Shown piece by piece: positions 29,192 to 38,138 of a stretch of 64,000 nt of DNA. The DNA comes from Mycobacterium paragordonae. GTDB taxonomy: Bacteria; Actinomycetota; Actinomycetes; Mycobacteriales; Mycobacteriaceae. The stretch lies in NCBI RefSeq assembly GCF_003614435.1, contig NZ_CP025546.1:4712001-4776000 (forward strand), read 5' to 3'. Positions within the stretch are counted from its first letter, which is position 1, and each line of letters starts with the position of its first letter. Under the pieces are notes generated by a model. The model saw nothing but the letters and a program-made list of their open reading frames with translations. It was not told the DNA's origin and made no database searches. The position numbers and the translations under genes were made by a program.

Positions 29192-30421
29192 ATGTCGTAC
29201 CTGATCGCAGCATCCGAGTTCGTTCAGGGCGCGGCCCAGGATCTGGCGGGTATCGGTTCGTCCCTGGCCGACGCCACCGCCACCGTTTCTGGTCCCACGA
29301 CTGCGATCGCGGCTGCGGCACAGGATGAGGTATCGGCCGCACTCGCCGAACTTTTCGGCGACTTCGGTCGGCAGTTCCAGGCTCTCAGCACCCAGGCGCA
29401 GGCGTTTCATACTCAGTTCGTGAGCCAGCTGAACACGAGTGCGGCAGCCTACGCGGGCGCCGAAATCGCTAATGCTCAACAGGTTCTACAAGGCGCAGCC
29501 CCAGCAGGCGCGCCCATTGCGGCTGCCACCTCCCCGTACCAGGCGCTGGCCTCGAATACGCTCACCAATGCCCAGACGGTCTTCGGCGCGTCGAGGGCAA
29601 GCCTGAACACCTTCGCCACAGGGATCTCCACCGGGCTGCGCCAGTTCGCCGCCAATCCCGCGACGTTCTTCGGAAACCTGCAGACCGCAGCGCAATCCGT
29701 GTTCCTGGTGGGCGCACCCCAGGATGTCGCCTCGGCCGTCGTGCAGCACACCCTCGGCGGCGTCACCCAGGCGACAAACGGAAGTGTCATTCCTCCGGAG
29801 ATCGTTCCGGTCAATGACGTACATGTGCAGCTGTACGAGGGCCTCGCGGGCCTGGGAGATTTCCAGACAGGGTCCACGCTGGAGTCCGCGTTCGTCAGGG
29901 GTCTGACCAATTTCGCTGCGTCGCCGGCCAGTGGGGTGCTGCTCGGAGCTCTCGGACCCTTTGTGAGCCCTGGGGTGGCGTTGTGGAACAGCGCGGGCAA
30001 CATCCTCACCGACCTCACCGGCGGAGCGCCGGCGGCGGCGCTCGGCCATCTGATCGACACACCCGCCCACGTCGTCGACGCGTTCTTCAATGGAGCCACC
30101 CTCAACCTGGACCCGTTGGCACCGGTTTTCGGCCCGTTCGTCACTTCCGGCTCCGCGGGTGGCGAGCAACTCGACGGCCTCAGCTACGCCTTCGGCGGGC
30201 TGTTCAGCCCGGGCCAGGTGGTCAGCGGCGCGAGCGGACCGCTCTACTACGGGACCGGCGGCGGCTCGATGCTCAACGCCCTAGGACTCGAATTCAGATT
30301 CTATCCACCGGACGACTTCGCCGGCGGCTCCCTCAGTATTCCGGCCATACCGGTGGGTCCGATCGGGGCTACCGCGGGTCTGATCAGCATTCTTGGGCAT
30401 GCCTTGGGCGGCACGCTGTAA
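29192..30421 (+). CDS. PE family protein with a non-PGRS C-terminal domain
   Basis: A 409-aa protein. Residues 1-95 are a typical PE domain (MSYLIAASEFVQGAAQDLAGIG ... SAAYAGAEIANAQQVLQ), the helical hairpin that targets proteins to ESX secretion. The remaining 300 residues are rich in Gly, Ala and Pro but lack PGRS repeats; they include QLYEGLAGLGDFQTG and a long hydrophobic tail. I do not recognise the domain. ATG 29192 has AGGAG six nt upstream and opens exactly at the PE domain. It is divergent from NRPS 1, carries copy B of the shared element in its promoter, and is followed 31 nt downstream by a methyltransferase gene. A cell-surface role in handling the NRPS product is inference. Confidence 0.88.
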   Translation: MSYLIAASEFVQGAAQDLAGIGSSLADATATVSGPTTAIAAAAQDEVSAALAELFGDFGRQFQALSTQAQAFHTQFVSQLNTSAAAYAGAEIANAQQVLQGAAPAGAPIAAATSPYQALASNTLTNAQTVFGASRASLNTFATGISTGLRQFAANPATFFGNLQTAAQSVFLVGAPQDVASAVVQHTLGGVTQATNGSVIPPEIVPVNDVHVQLYEGLAGLGDFQTGSTLESAFVRGLTNFAASPASGVLLGALGPFVSPGVALWNSAGNILTDLTGGAPAAALGHLIDTPAHVVDAFFNGATLNLDPLAPVFGPFVTSGSAGGEQLDGLSYAFGGLFSPGQVVSGASGPLYYGTGGGSMLNALGLEFRFYPPDDFAGGSLSIPAIPVGPIGATAGLISILGHALGGTL

Positions 30422-30452
30422 TACCTGGCCTGATAACTGGCAAGCTGACCTC

Positions 30453-31271
30453 ATGAGCAGGACCGCTCCGGACCTGGGCGAGGTCCAAGAAACGTTACTG
30501 ATTCCGCTCTACGCCCGAGCCCGCGACGCCTCATCGCGCCGGCCGGTGCTCGGCGATCGCCGGGCACGCGACCTCGTCGAAACCATCGACTACGACTTCA
30601 GCGGATTCGGTGGTTCGTCGTTGTCCGGAGCGGTGTATCGATCGTCGATCTTCGACACCTGGGCGGCTCGGTTCATCCAGGACCACCCCGCCGCCACGGT
30701 CGTCGAGATCGGAACGGGGCTGAACACCAGGTTCGAACGACTCGACAACGGCCGCATCCACTGGTTCGATCTCGACCTCCCCGACACCATCGCCATGCGC
30801 CGACGGTTTTTCAGCGACAGCGAACGGTGCACGATGCTGGCCGGTTCCGTGCTGGACACCGACTGGCTGGACGTGGTGGCCGCCTCCCCGGGACCGCACC
30901 TGTTCCTGAGCGAGGCCGTCTTGATCTATCTCCGCGACGCGGACGTGCGTCGCGTTCTCACCCAACTGGCACAACGGTTTCCAGGCTCGTTGGTGGCGTT
31001 CGACACCGCCGGCAGCCGAATGGTCGCTGGGCAGGACCGCAACCGGTCGCTGGCGAAGGTGCAGGCTCGGTTGCGCTGGGTCTGCGACGATCCGCGCGAC
31101 GTCGAGCCCTGCGGACTCGAGTTGCTCGACACGCGCACGCTGGCCACCCCGCAGCCGGAGATCACCAAATCCTGGCCAATGAAACGGCGGATCGGGATGT
31201 CGGTGCTGGCGCGGCTGTTGCCGTCGATGGTCAACACCTACAAATTCAATCTGTTCAGAGCCGCTCCCTGA
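30453..31271 (+). CDS. SAM-dependent methyltransferase, LCM (leucine carboxyl methyltransferase) family
   Basis: A 272-aa cytosolic enzyme. VVEIGTGLNTRFERL is the SAM-binding motif I with the G-LNTR variant typical of the LCM/PPM family (PF04072); WFDLDLPDTIAMRR and LFLSEAVLIYL match later family motifs. LCM proteins methylate carboxylates or hydroxyls, and actinomycete members act in secondary metabolism (TcmP type). ATG 30453 is preferred because the frame upstream overlaps the PE gene. Its last 34 bp overlap the convergent ABC transporter gene. It is a candidate for O-methylation of the NRPS product. Confidence 0.85.
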   Translation: MSRTAPDLGEVQETLLIPLYARARDASSRRPVLGDRRARDLVETIDYDFSGFGGSSLSGAVYRSSIFDTWAARFIQDHPAATVVEIGTGLNTRFERLDNGRIHWFDLDLPDTIAMRRRFFSDSERCTMLAGSVLDTDWLDVVAASPGPHLFLSEAVLIYLRDADVRRVLTQLAQRFPGSLVAFDTAGSRMVAGQDRNRSLAKVQARLRWVCDDPRDVEPCGLELLDTRTLATPQPEITKSWPMKRRIGMSVLARLLPSMVNTYKFNLFRAAP

Positions 31272-33022
31272 TTTTTGGCCCCCAGTTGCCAGCCGCGGGC
31301 CTGCAGGCGCTCCCGCCAGAAGCGGGCATAGGTGCCACCGCCGGATAGCAATTGGGCATGGCGGCCGCGCGCGGTGATGCGTCCATTTTCCAGCACCAGG
31401 ATCTGGTCGGCTTCCATCACCGTCGAAAGTCGATGCGCGACAACGATAACGGTGCGGTCAGCGGCCAGTTCCCGGATGGCGTCGGCGATTGCCGCCTCAT
31501 TGACGACGTCCAGCGCCGCGGTCGCTTCGTCGAGGAGGACGACGGGGGCGTCCTTGAGCAGTGCCCGGGCGATGGCGACCCGCTGCCTTTCTCCTCCCGA
31601 AAGTGCCGATCCGCCTTCGCCGACGCGGGTTTCCCAGCCGTCGGGGAGCCGATTGATCACCTCGTCCAACCGAGAGACGGCCGCAACGCGGTCGAGCGCG
31701 GTGTCCGAGGCTTCCGGAGCGGCCATCCGGAGGTTGTCGGCGATGGTCCCTTCGAAGAGGTAGACGTCTTCGAAGACGTGCGCGGTCAAGTGCGCGACCC
31801 TGCTGGTGCCGAGCTGACGCACGTCGTGGCCACCGATGCCGATGCTGCCGGCCTCAACGTCGAAGAACCGGCCGATCAGTCGCAGCAACGTGGTCTTGCC
31901 CGCCCCGGACGGGCCCACGATGGCGGTCAGACTGCCCGACGGCATGACGGCGTCGACGCCGTGAATGACGTTCTCCCCGTTGCGGTAACCGAACCGAACC
32001 CCGCGTAACTCGACGTCGAAGTCCACGGGGGCCGGGATCTCGGTCTCAGGTTCCGGCAGGGCAGGCACCGCGAGCAGCTCACGCACCCGGATGATCGCGT
32101 CGGCGGTCACCTGGACGTGCCCCGCGAGGTCGCCAAGCTGAGAGATGGGATCGATCATGCGCAGGGTGATGATGAGCAAGCCGATCATGGTGGGAAGCGC
32201 CAGCTCGCCGCGCACCGTCAGCATGACAGCGAAGGCGATGACTGCCGTCACCACCAATTGCATGGTGCCGAAGCATCCGATCAGCCCCCACGCACCGCGG
32301 ATGGTGAGCTTCGATTGCGAATGTTGTTGCCTGCGCAGGGATTCTTCGAGTGTGCCCAACTCTCGGCGGCCCAACACACCGTATGCCCGCAGCGTCGGCT
32401 GCATGCGCGCGTACTCGACGATCCGCGACGCGGTAGCCCCGATATCGTGTTCGTAGTCGCCGTCGTTGCGGTGCACGACGCCCATGAACATCCGCACGGA
32501 CAGCGCGCACAATACGGCGCCCACCGTCAGCGCCAGTCCGATACGCCAGTCGCTGAAATAGCTCCCGACGATCAACGTCAGCGGCGCGCTCACACCGACG
32601 ATCACGTGGCGCAGCAGATGAGACGGGAAGTCCGCGACGTCGATGGCGTCCTTGGCCACCAGGCGTCCGACGGGCCCGGTGCGGTCGGGCCCGAACCACC
32701 CGATCGGCAAGCCGGCCAGGTGATCGCCGATCCGCCCGTGAAATCCGGTCAGCGCGTCCGTGCCGACCAGATAGCCCAGCGATGTGCTCCACGCCAGCAA
32801 CAGGTGATGGACCGCCACCGTCAATGCGATCGCGGCGACCGCGAACCAGAGCTGCCCCTGATTGATGGGGCGCTGGATAAGTGCGCCGATGAGCGGAACG
32901 ACGAACAGAAAACCGATGCCCTGCAGAACCCCCTGCGCGCCTTGCAATATCACCATCGTGCGCAGTCTGCGGCGCCCACGACCGTCGAGCAGTTCGAGCA
33001 GGTAACGAATGACGACGATCAC
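31238..33022 (-). CDS. ABC half-transporter, IrtB/YbtQ-like
   Basis: A 594-aa half-transporter with an N-terminal six-helix membrane domain and a C-terminal ATPase. It shows Walker A GPSGAGKTT, signature LSGGERQR, Walker B VVLLDEAT and the H-loop VAHRLSTV. It has the exporter-type fold, but pairing with a second half-transporter beside thiazolinyl NRPS genes matches YbtP/YbtQ and IrtA/IrtB, which import ferric siderophores across the inner membrane. GTG 33022 overlaps the upstream stop by 4 nt; the longer frame from 33079 would overlap the partner by 61 nt. Direction of transport is inferred from context. Confidence 0.88.
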   Translation of the reverse strand: MIVVIRYLLELLDGRGRRRLRTMVILQGAQGVLQGIGFLFVVPLIGALIQRPINQGQLWFAVAAIALTVAVHHLLLAWSTSLGYLVGTDALTGFHGRIGDHLAGLPIGWFGPDRTGPVGRLVAKDAIDVADFPSHLLRHVIVGVSAPLTLIVGSYFSDWRIGLALTVGAVLCALSVRMFMGVVHRNDGDYEHDIGATASRIVEYARMQPTLRAYGVLGRRELGTLEESLRRQQHSQSKLTIRGAWGLIGCFGTMQLVVTAVIAFAVMLTVRGELALPTMIGLLIITLRMIDPISQLGDLAGHVQVTADAIIRVRELLAVPALPEPETEIPAPVDFDVELRGVRFGYRNGENVIHGVDAVMPSGSLTAIVGPSGAGKTTLLRLIGRFFDVEAGSIGIGGHDVRQLGTSRVAHLTAHVFEDVYLFEGTIADNLRMAAPEASDTALDRVAAVSRLDEVINRLPDGWETRVGEGGSALSGGERQRVAIARALLKDAPVVLLDEATAALDVVNEAAIADAIRELAADRTVIVVAHRLSTVMEADQILVLENGRITARGRHAQLLSGGGTYARFWRERLQARGWQLGAKNQGAALNRLNL

Positions 33023-34791
33023 CGCCCACCCTCCAATTGCCCGATGATGCCGCGCTCGGCGTTCCTTTCCTGCTGCCACAACCGGGCGTAGCTTCCGCCG
33101 GCCGCCAGCAGGTCTGCATGTTTCCCCGATTCGGCGATCCGGCCGCCGTCCAATACCACGATGTTGTCGGCGCCCCGGATGGTGCTGAGTCGATGCGCGA
33201 TCACCAGGACCGTCCGGCCCCCTGCGACCTCACTGAGTGCATCCTGGATGCGCGCCTCGTTCTCCGGATCGGCGCTGGCGGTGGACTCGTCCAGCACCAG
33301 AATCGGGCGGTCGGCGAGAATCGCACGGGCGATGCAGACGCGTTGCCGCTCGCCCCCGGACAACGCCGCGTCCTGGCCCACCACGGAGTCCAATCCGCGC
33401 GGTAGACCCTCGATCTTCGAAAGGATTTGGGCTTTGCCCGCGGCCGCGCGCACGGCCGCGTCGTTGGCGTCGGGACAACCCAGGCGGATGTTGTCGCGGA
33501 TGCTCATGGTGGACAACAGGTGTGAATCCTGGAACACGAATGCGACCTGCCGGTAAAGCTCGGCGGGATCGATTCGCCGCAGGTCCACTCCATAAAGTTC
33601 GACCGAGCCCGCGCTAGGGTCATCGAACCGGGGCAGCAGCTTGGCCAGGGTCGATTTTCCCGAACCGGACGGACCGACCAGCGCGGTGATGGTGCCCCGT
33701 TCCAGGCTCAGGTCAATGCCGGTGAGCGCGACTGTGTCGCCGTAGGTGACGCGTATGTCACGCACCCGCACCACCGGACCGGCCGCCGCCGGGTCGGGCG
33801 TCACCGGTTCATCAGGTATGGAAAGCTCTGGGATACAGAGCAGTTCACGGATTTCCCGGGCCACCTTCACCGCGGTGACCAGTGGGTGCACCGACATCAG
33901 CACAGTCATCCAGCCGGCGGTGATGACGGTGCCGAACACCAGGAAGGCAATGAAGTCTTCCAGCGCGAGGTCGCCGTTGACCGTGAGGTAGCCACCGGCG
34001 GCGGCGACCACCAGCAGGATGCTGGGCGGTGAGAGCAGGATCTCAGCGGTCACTCCCGCGACGCTGGTGGATTTGGCCCAGTCGAGGAAGAAGTGCGCGA
34101 AAGCCCTTGAAACGTCCCGGAATCGTCGGCTCGCCGCGCCTGGTGTGCCGAATGCCTTCACCACGCCGATGCCGTTGACGAATTCCACTGCCGCGCTGTT
34201 GAGGCGCACCAGCCAGTCCATGAACTCCGGATACTTGGTACCGGCACTGGCCATTGCGCGTTGATATGCGGCGAACCCGGCGATGACCGGCAACAGCGTC
34301 GCCAACGCCATCCGCCAGTCCAAGGCGAAGAGGTACACGAAGGCCACCACCGGCGGCACCGACGCCGCGCTAAGTTCTACGACCGAGTGCGCGACGAGCC
34401 GATGCAGCGCCGCCACATCGTCTTCCACCGCTTTCTTCACGATGCCGGAGTTGCGCTCGCTGAACCAAGTGAGCGGGACCCTGCTGAGCTTGGCCAAGAG
34501 TTCACGGCGGATTCGGAAAGACACCTGGATGTCGGCCAGATGTGTCAGCACCCCGGCAGTCAGCACGCCCAACTGTTTTGCCGCCAGTGCGACGACAGCC
34601 ACGATGATGATCGGCCACACGTCCGCGCCACCGTTGAGCAGTCGTCTGCTCACTTCCACGACCGCCAGCAGTGGCGCCATCCCGGCCAGTGAGCTGACCG
34701 CCGACAGCAGGCCGCACGCGACGAGGGTCACCCGGGCTGGTCTGAGAATTCCCGGCGGCTGCGCGTTATTCGGTTCAGTGTCTGCTCCCAC
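33019..34791 (-). CDS. ABC half-transporter, IrtA/YbtP-like, no siderophore-interacting domain
   Basis: A 590-aa half-transporter, first of the pair. Membrane segments such as VTLVACGLLSAVSSLAGMAPLLAVVEV precede a nucleotide-binding domain with Walker A GPSGSGKST, signature LSGGERQR, Walker B ILVLDEST and the H-loop IAHRLSTI. Mycobacterial IrtA carries an N-terminal FAD siderophore-interacting (SIP) reductase domain of about 270 residues; that domain is absent, so metal release would need another reductase or ligand hydrolysis. GTG 34791 follows AGGAGAGGC. Copy C of the shared element lies 139 bp upstream. Confidence 0.9.
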   Translation of the reverse strand: MGADTEPNNAQPPGILRPARVTLVACGLLSAVSSLAGMAPLLAVVEVSRRLLNGGADVWPIIIVAVVALAAKQLGVLTAGVLTHLADIQVSFRIRRELLAKLSRVPLTWFSERNSGIVKKAVEDDVAALHRLVAHSVVELSAASVPPVVAFVYLFALDWRMALATLLPVIAGFAAYQRAMASAGTKYPEFMDWLVRLNSAAVEFVNGIGVVKAFGTPGAASRRFRDVSRAFAHFFLDWAKSTSVAGVTAEILLSPPSILLVVAAAGGYLTVNGDLALEDFIAFLVFGTVITAGWMTVLMSVHPLVTAVKVAREIRELLCIPELSIPDEPVTPDPAAAGPVVRVRDIRVTYGDTVALTGIDLSLERGTITALVGPSGSGKSTLAKLLPRFDDPSAGSVELYGVDLRRIDPAELYRQVAFVFQDSHLLSTMSIRDNIRLGCPDANDAAVRAAAGKAQILSKIEGLPRGLDSVVGQDAALSGGERQRVCIARAILADRPILVLDESTASADPENEARIQDALSEVAGGRTVLVIAHRLSTIRGADNIVVLDGGRIAESGKHADLLAAGGSYARLWQQERNAERGIIGQLEGGR

Positions 34792-34929
34792 GCCTCTCCT
34801 CCGCCATCTCGGTCCTGCTGCGGGCCGACCCGGTAATCATGCGCTACGCCAGCGACTTCGGAATCCGGGTACGCACCCGCAATTTGTGCTGGCGCGGTCG
34901 CGCGCAACTGCGTTACGCTGACGCCTACA

Positions 34930-34953
34930 GTTCTACCTGCAAACACTTCGCAA
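34930..34953 (-). promoter_or_regulatory. shared regulatory element, copy C (between ABC and PPE genes)
   Basis: Core TGCGAAGTGTTTGCA on the minus strand followed by GGTAGAA. Together with copy A it gives a block TGTTTGCAGGTAG shared exactly. It lies 139 bp before the ABC transporter start and 124 bp before the PPE TTG start, so it can serve both divergent operons. The remaining intergenic sequence 34792-35076 shows no gene. Confidence 0.65.
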
Positions 34954-35076
34954 GATTGCTAGGGTCGCCTGGTGGCGGGCGAGGCCCGCCGGCACCGTAG
35001 CGCGAGTAGAAAGCTGAGTGGCCGCCATGACGATCCGGCTGATTCCTCAGAGATATCCGATTGTGTCCGACTGGCA

Positions 35077-36678
35077 TTGACCGCGCCGGTATGGATGGCG
35101 TTCCCACCCGAGGTTCATTCGGCCTTGCTCAACAGCGGCCCCGGGCCGGGCCCGCTACTGGCGGCGGCCGGGGCATGGAACTCGTTGAGTTCGGAGTACA
35201 TCGCGGTGGCCGAAGAATTGTCGGCGCTCGTGGCCGCTGTTCAGACACAGGCGTGGCAGGGCTCTGCCGGGGCGTCGTACGGTGCAGCCAACGCACCCTA
35301 TGTGGCGTGGCTGACCCAGGCGGCCGCCGACGCGGCCGCGGCGGCCGTTCAGCATGAGACCGCGGCCGTCAGCTACGCCACCGCGTTGGCCGCGATGCCG
35401 ACCCTCGGCGAACTGGTTGCCAACCACGCCACTCACGCGGTCCTGCTGGCAACGAATTTCTTCGGGATCAACACCATCCCGATCGCCCTCAACGAGGCCG
35501 ACTACGCGCGCATGTGGGTCCAGGCTGCCACCACAATGACTGTCTACCAGAACGTTTCGATCGCGGCGGTGGCCGCGGCACCCCGCACCGAGGAAGCGCC
35601 GCCGATCGCGAAGGCCAGTCCGGCGGCAGCCTCCGCCGACCCCCTGTCCTCGCTGAACGAATTTCTGACGCAGGTGGAGCAGATCTTCAACAGAGTGGGC
35701 GGCGGCGGCAACCAATCCCTGTTGGACTACCTGTTCAGCGTCCCGCCCGGGACTGATCCGCTGTCCCTGATTCTCAACGACATCTCCGTCGCCTCGTCAC
35801 CCACCAGCGGCTACCCGGCCCTGTTGCAGGCGCTTGTCGGTGCGGCCGGCAACAACCCGGCACTGCTCGCCGCGGCCTACGCATTCGGCGGAGTGGCGAT
35901 CGTGTACGACGTGACGATCCAGGTCATCCAGTTTCTGGTCACCTTTCCGCTCTTGGCGGCGGGTCTGGCGCCCTTGCTGGCCGGCCCGGCCCTGGCCGGC
36001 GTGGCAGCCGGCGGCGCCGTCGGTATCGCGGAGGCGGGCGCGCACGCTCACGCAGATCTGGAATCTGTCCCGATCGAGCCACCCTCGCCGGTGACGGCGG
36101 TGACTCCGACCGCCGCCCCGGTTGTGGCGGCTCCGGCACCAGCCCCGGCGACTGCCCCGCCGACTGTCGCGCCGGCCAATCCGATCCCTAGCCCCGCACC
36201 CGTCGCGACTGGTATGCCCGGGTCGCCACCGCCGCCTGGTACCACGCCGGCCGGACCGTTCCCCTACCTGATCGGCGGTCAAATAAGCATGAACTCCCCC
36301 ACTACCGCAAAAGCCGCCGCCAAGAAGAAGGCACCGCTTCCCGAAAGTGCCTCGACTTTAGGTGCTTTGGCGGCCGTGGCGGGAGATAAGGCGCGTAAAC
36401 GCCGACAGCGGCCAGCGAGAGTGCAGGAGCGCGGCCGCGGCTACGAGTACATGGACCTGGATGACGGTACCGGCCAAGGTCCAGACGCCGCGCCCATAGC
36501 TGCCTCGGACCGGGGCGCGGGGAGACAGGGTTTCACTGGAACGGCGCGCCGCGAAGTGGTGGCCGACGCCGCCGGGCTGACGATGCTCGCCGGCGACGAA
36601 TTCGGCAGTGGTCCAAGCACACCGATGATACCCAGCACCTGGACGCCCGATGAGTCCGGCGAGGAGGGTCCGCAATGA
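35077..36678 (+). CDS. PPE family protein, PPE4/PPE2-like
   Basis: A 533-aa protein. The N-terminal PPE domain (TAPVWMAFPPEVHSALL, then WQGSAGASYGAANAPYVAWL) contains NFFGINTIPIALNEADYARMW, typical of the PPE-PPW-like/PPE2-PPE4 branch. A Pro/Ala-rich linker with PPPPGTTP follows. The C-terminus has a basic KARKRRQR stretch, then GRGYEYMDLDD, ASDRGAGRQGFTGTA and GLTMLAGDEFGSGP, blocks that I recall from PPE4 (Rv0286). PPE4 is an ESX-3 substrate needed for mycobactin-dependent iron uptake. The TTG at 35077 gives the normal PPE N-terminus; the frame open to 34972 would add 35 atypical residues. The stop overlaps the next PE gene by 4 nt. Predicted ESX-secreted envelope protein for uptake of the NRPS metallophore. 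Confidence 0.87.
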   Translation: MTAPVWMAFPPEVHSALLNSGPGPGPLLAAAGAWNSLSSEYIAVAEELSALVAAVQTQAWQGSAGASYGAANAPYVAWLTQAAADAAAAAVQHETAAVSYATALAAMPTLGELVANHATHAVLLATNFFGINTIPIALNEADYARMWVQAATTMTVYQNVSIAAVAAAPRTEEAPPIAKASPAAASADPLSSLNEFLTQVEQIFNRVGGGGNQSLLDYLFSVPPGTDPLSLILNDISVASSPTSGYPALLQALVGAAGNNPALLAAAYAFGGVAIVYDVTIQVIQFLVTFPLLAAGLAPLLAGPALAGVAAGGAVGIAEAGAHAHADLESVPIEPPSPVTAVTPTAAPVVAAPAPAPATAPPTVAPANPIPSPAPVATGMPGSPPPPGTTPAGPFPYLIGGQISMNSPTTAKAAAKKKAPLPESASTLGALAAVAGDKARKRRQRPARVQERGRGYEYMDLDDGTGQGPDAAPIAASDRGAGRQGFTGTARREVVADAAGLTMLAGDEFGSGPSTPMIPSTWTPDESGEEGPQ

Positions 36679-38114
36679 GCGGGCCAGACTTGCGGGGCGG
36701 CGCGTCGCTGCTCACCGTGACACCCGAGGCGCTCGCGTCGGCGGCTTCGGAACTGGAGACAATCCGTGCCGCGCTCGGCTCGGCGAACGCGGCGGCCGCC
36801 CGCCCCACCATGAGTTTGATTTCGGCAGCGGCTGATGAAGTTTCGGCCGCGATCGCGCGTTTCTTCACCGATTACGCCGTGGAGTTTCAGACACTCAGTG
36901 AGCGGGTCGGCGCGGCTCAGCAGAACTTCGTCCGGACGTTGAGCGCGGCGTCGAATTCTTATCTCGGTGCGGAGGCGATAAGCGCGTCGGCGATGCAGAC
37001 GACGCTGTCCGGCCCGCTCGCCGGCGGTGTCACCACGTTGATCATGGGCGGCACCGGCAACCCCACCCCGAACGCCACCTACCTCAACAACATCTACAAC
37101 GCCTATATCGCCCCACTCATCGCGCCGCAGTCGGCCATCCCGACCGCATTGACCACCCCCGAGCAGGGTTTCCCGCTGACCGGGCTGAACAGCCTGACCT
37201 ACGACACCTCGGTCGCCCAGGGACTCCAAATCCTGAAGCAGGCGATCTCCGCCCAACCACCGGGCACGCACACCGTCGCGTTCGGCTTCTCCCAGAGCGC
37301 CACCATCATCACCGAATATCTGAAAGGTGTTGCCAACGGCTCGATTACCGGGCCGCCACTCTCGGATCTGAGCTTCGTCCTGGCCGGCAACCCCCACAAC
37401 CCCAACGGCGGCCTCTTCGAACGCTTCGTCGGGATGTACCTTCCCGGCATCAACGAGACATTCAGTGGCGCGACACCGGATTTGGGCTACCGCACCTCGA
37501 TCTACACCATCCAGTACGACGGGTTCGCCCACTTCCCCCGGTACCCACTCAACCTGCTGGCCGACGCCAACGCTCTGGCCGGAATGTACTACGGCCACCT
37601 GAGTCCGACTCCCGCGTACGAAAACCTCACGCCCGCGCAGATCGCGTCGGCGATCGTCGCGCCGGTGTCTCCCGGTGCCACCGGCAACACCACCTACTAC
37701 ATGATTCCAAGCCAGGACCTGCCGCTGCTGCGGCCGCTGAATCTGCCGCAACCGTTGCTCAACCTGATACAGCCGCCGCTACGGGTGCTGATCGATATGG
37801 GTTACGGAGATATCGGCGGCGCCAACACCGAATACGCGAACCTGCCCACCCCGGCCAGCCTGTTCCCGGTAATCAATCCGGTCAACGTCGGCAGCTACCT
37901 GATCAAGGGAACCGTGCAAGGGGTTCAGGCCAACTTGGTATGGGCGGGTGTGCTGCCGCAGACATACCTGCCCGACACCTATCCCTACGTCGCGTCGCTG
38001 GATCCGGGACTCACCATCAACCTCGGCCAGCCCGGTGTCACCGCGGTGTCCGCGGTGACCACCGGACTGGGTTCGCTGCTGCGCGCGCTCAACATTCCGC
38101 CCCTGACGGCCTGA
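36675..38114 (+). CDS. PE protein with PE-PPE serine hydrolase domain
   Basis: A 479-aa protein. The PE domain (about 1-100: LLTVTPEALASAASELETIRAAL ... NSYLGAEAISASAM) is joined to a PE-PPE domain (PF08237), an alpha/beta hydrolase of the cutinase-like group. GFSQSATI near residue 206 gives the GxSxS nucleophile motif; LSFVLAGNPHNPNGG and FAHFPRYPLNLLADANA carry the region expected to hold the acidic and His residues. M. tuberculosis PE1, PE3 and similar proteins with this domain are esterases. Translation is coupled to the PPE gene (ATGA). A surface esterase could hydrolyse the acyl cap or an ester of the lipopeptide, or simply act on host or envelope lipids. Confidence 0.9.
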   Translation: MSGPDLRGGASLLTVTPEALASAASELETIRAALGSANAAAARPTMSLISAAADEVSAAIARFFTDYAVEFQTLSERVGAAQQNFVRTLSAASNSYLGAEAISASAMQTTLSGPLAGGVTTLIMGGTGNPTPNATYLNNIYNAYIAPLIAPQSAIPTALTTPEQGFPLTGLNSLTYDTSVAQGLQILKQAISAQPPGTHTVAFGFSQSATIITEYLKGVANGSITGPPLSDLSFVLAGNPHNPNGGLFERFVGMYLPGINETFSGATPDLGYRTSIYTIQYDGFAHFPRYPLNLLADANALAGMYYGHLSPTPAYENLTPAQIASAIVAPVSPGATGNTTYYMIPSQDLPLLRPLNLPQPLLNLIQPPLRVLIDMGYGDIGGANTEYANLPTPASLFPVINPVNVGSYLIKGTVQGVQANLVWAGVLPQTYLPDTYPYVASLDPGLTINLGQPGVTAVSAVTTGLGSLLRALNIPPLTA

Positions 38115-38116
38115 CC

Positions 38117-38129
38117 CCGCGGAGCGCGG
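38117..38129. terminator. weak hairpin between convergent genes
   Basis: CCGCG-GAG-CGCGG in the 24-bp gap between the PE-hydrolase and doxX-like genes could form a short stem. There is no T tract, so it is a tentative bidirectional terminator. Confidence 0.25.
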
Positions 38130-38138
38130 TCCGTTCCG

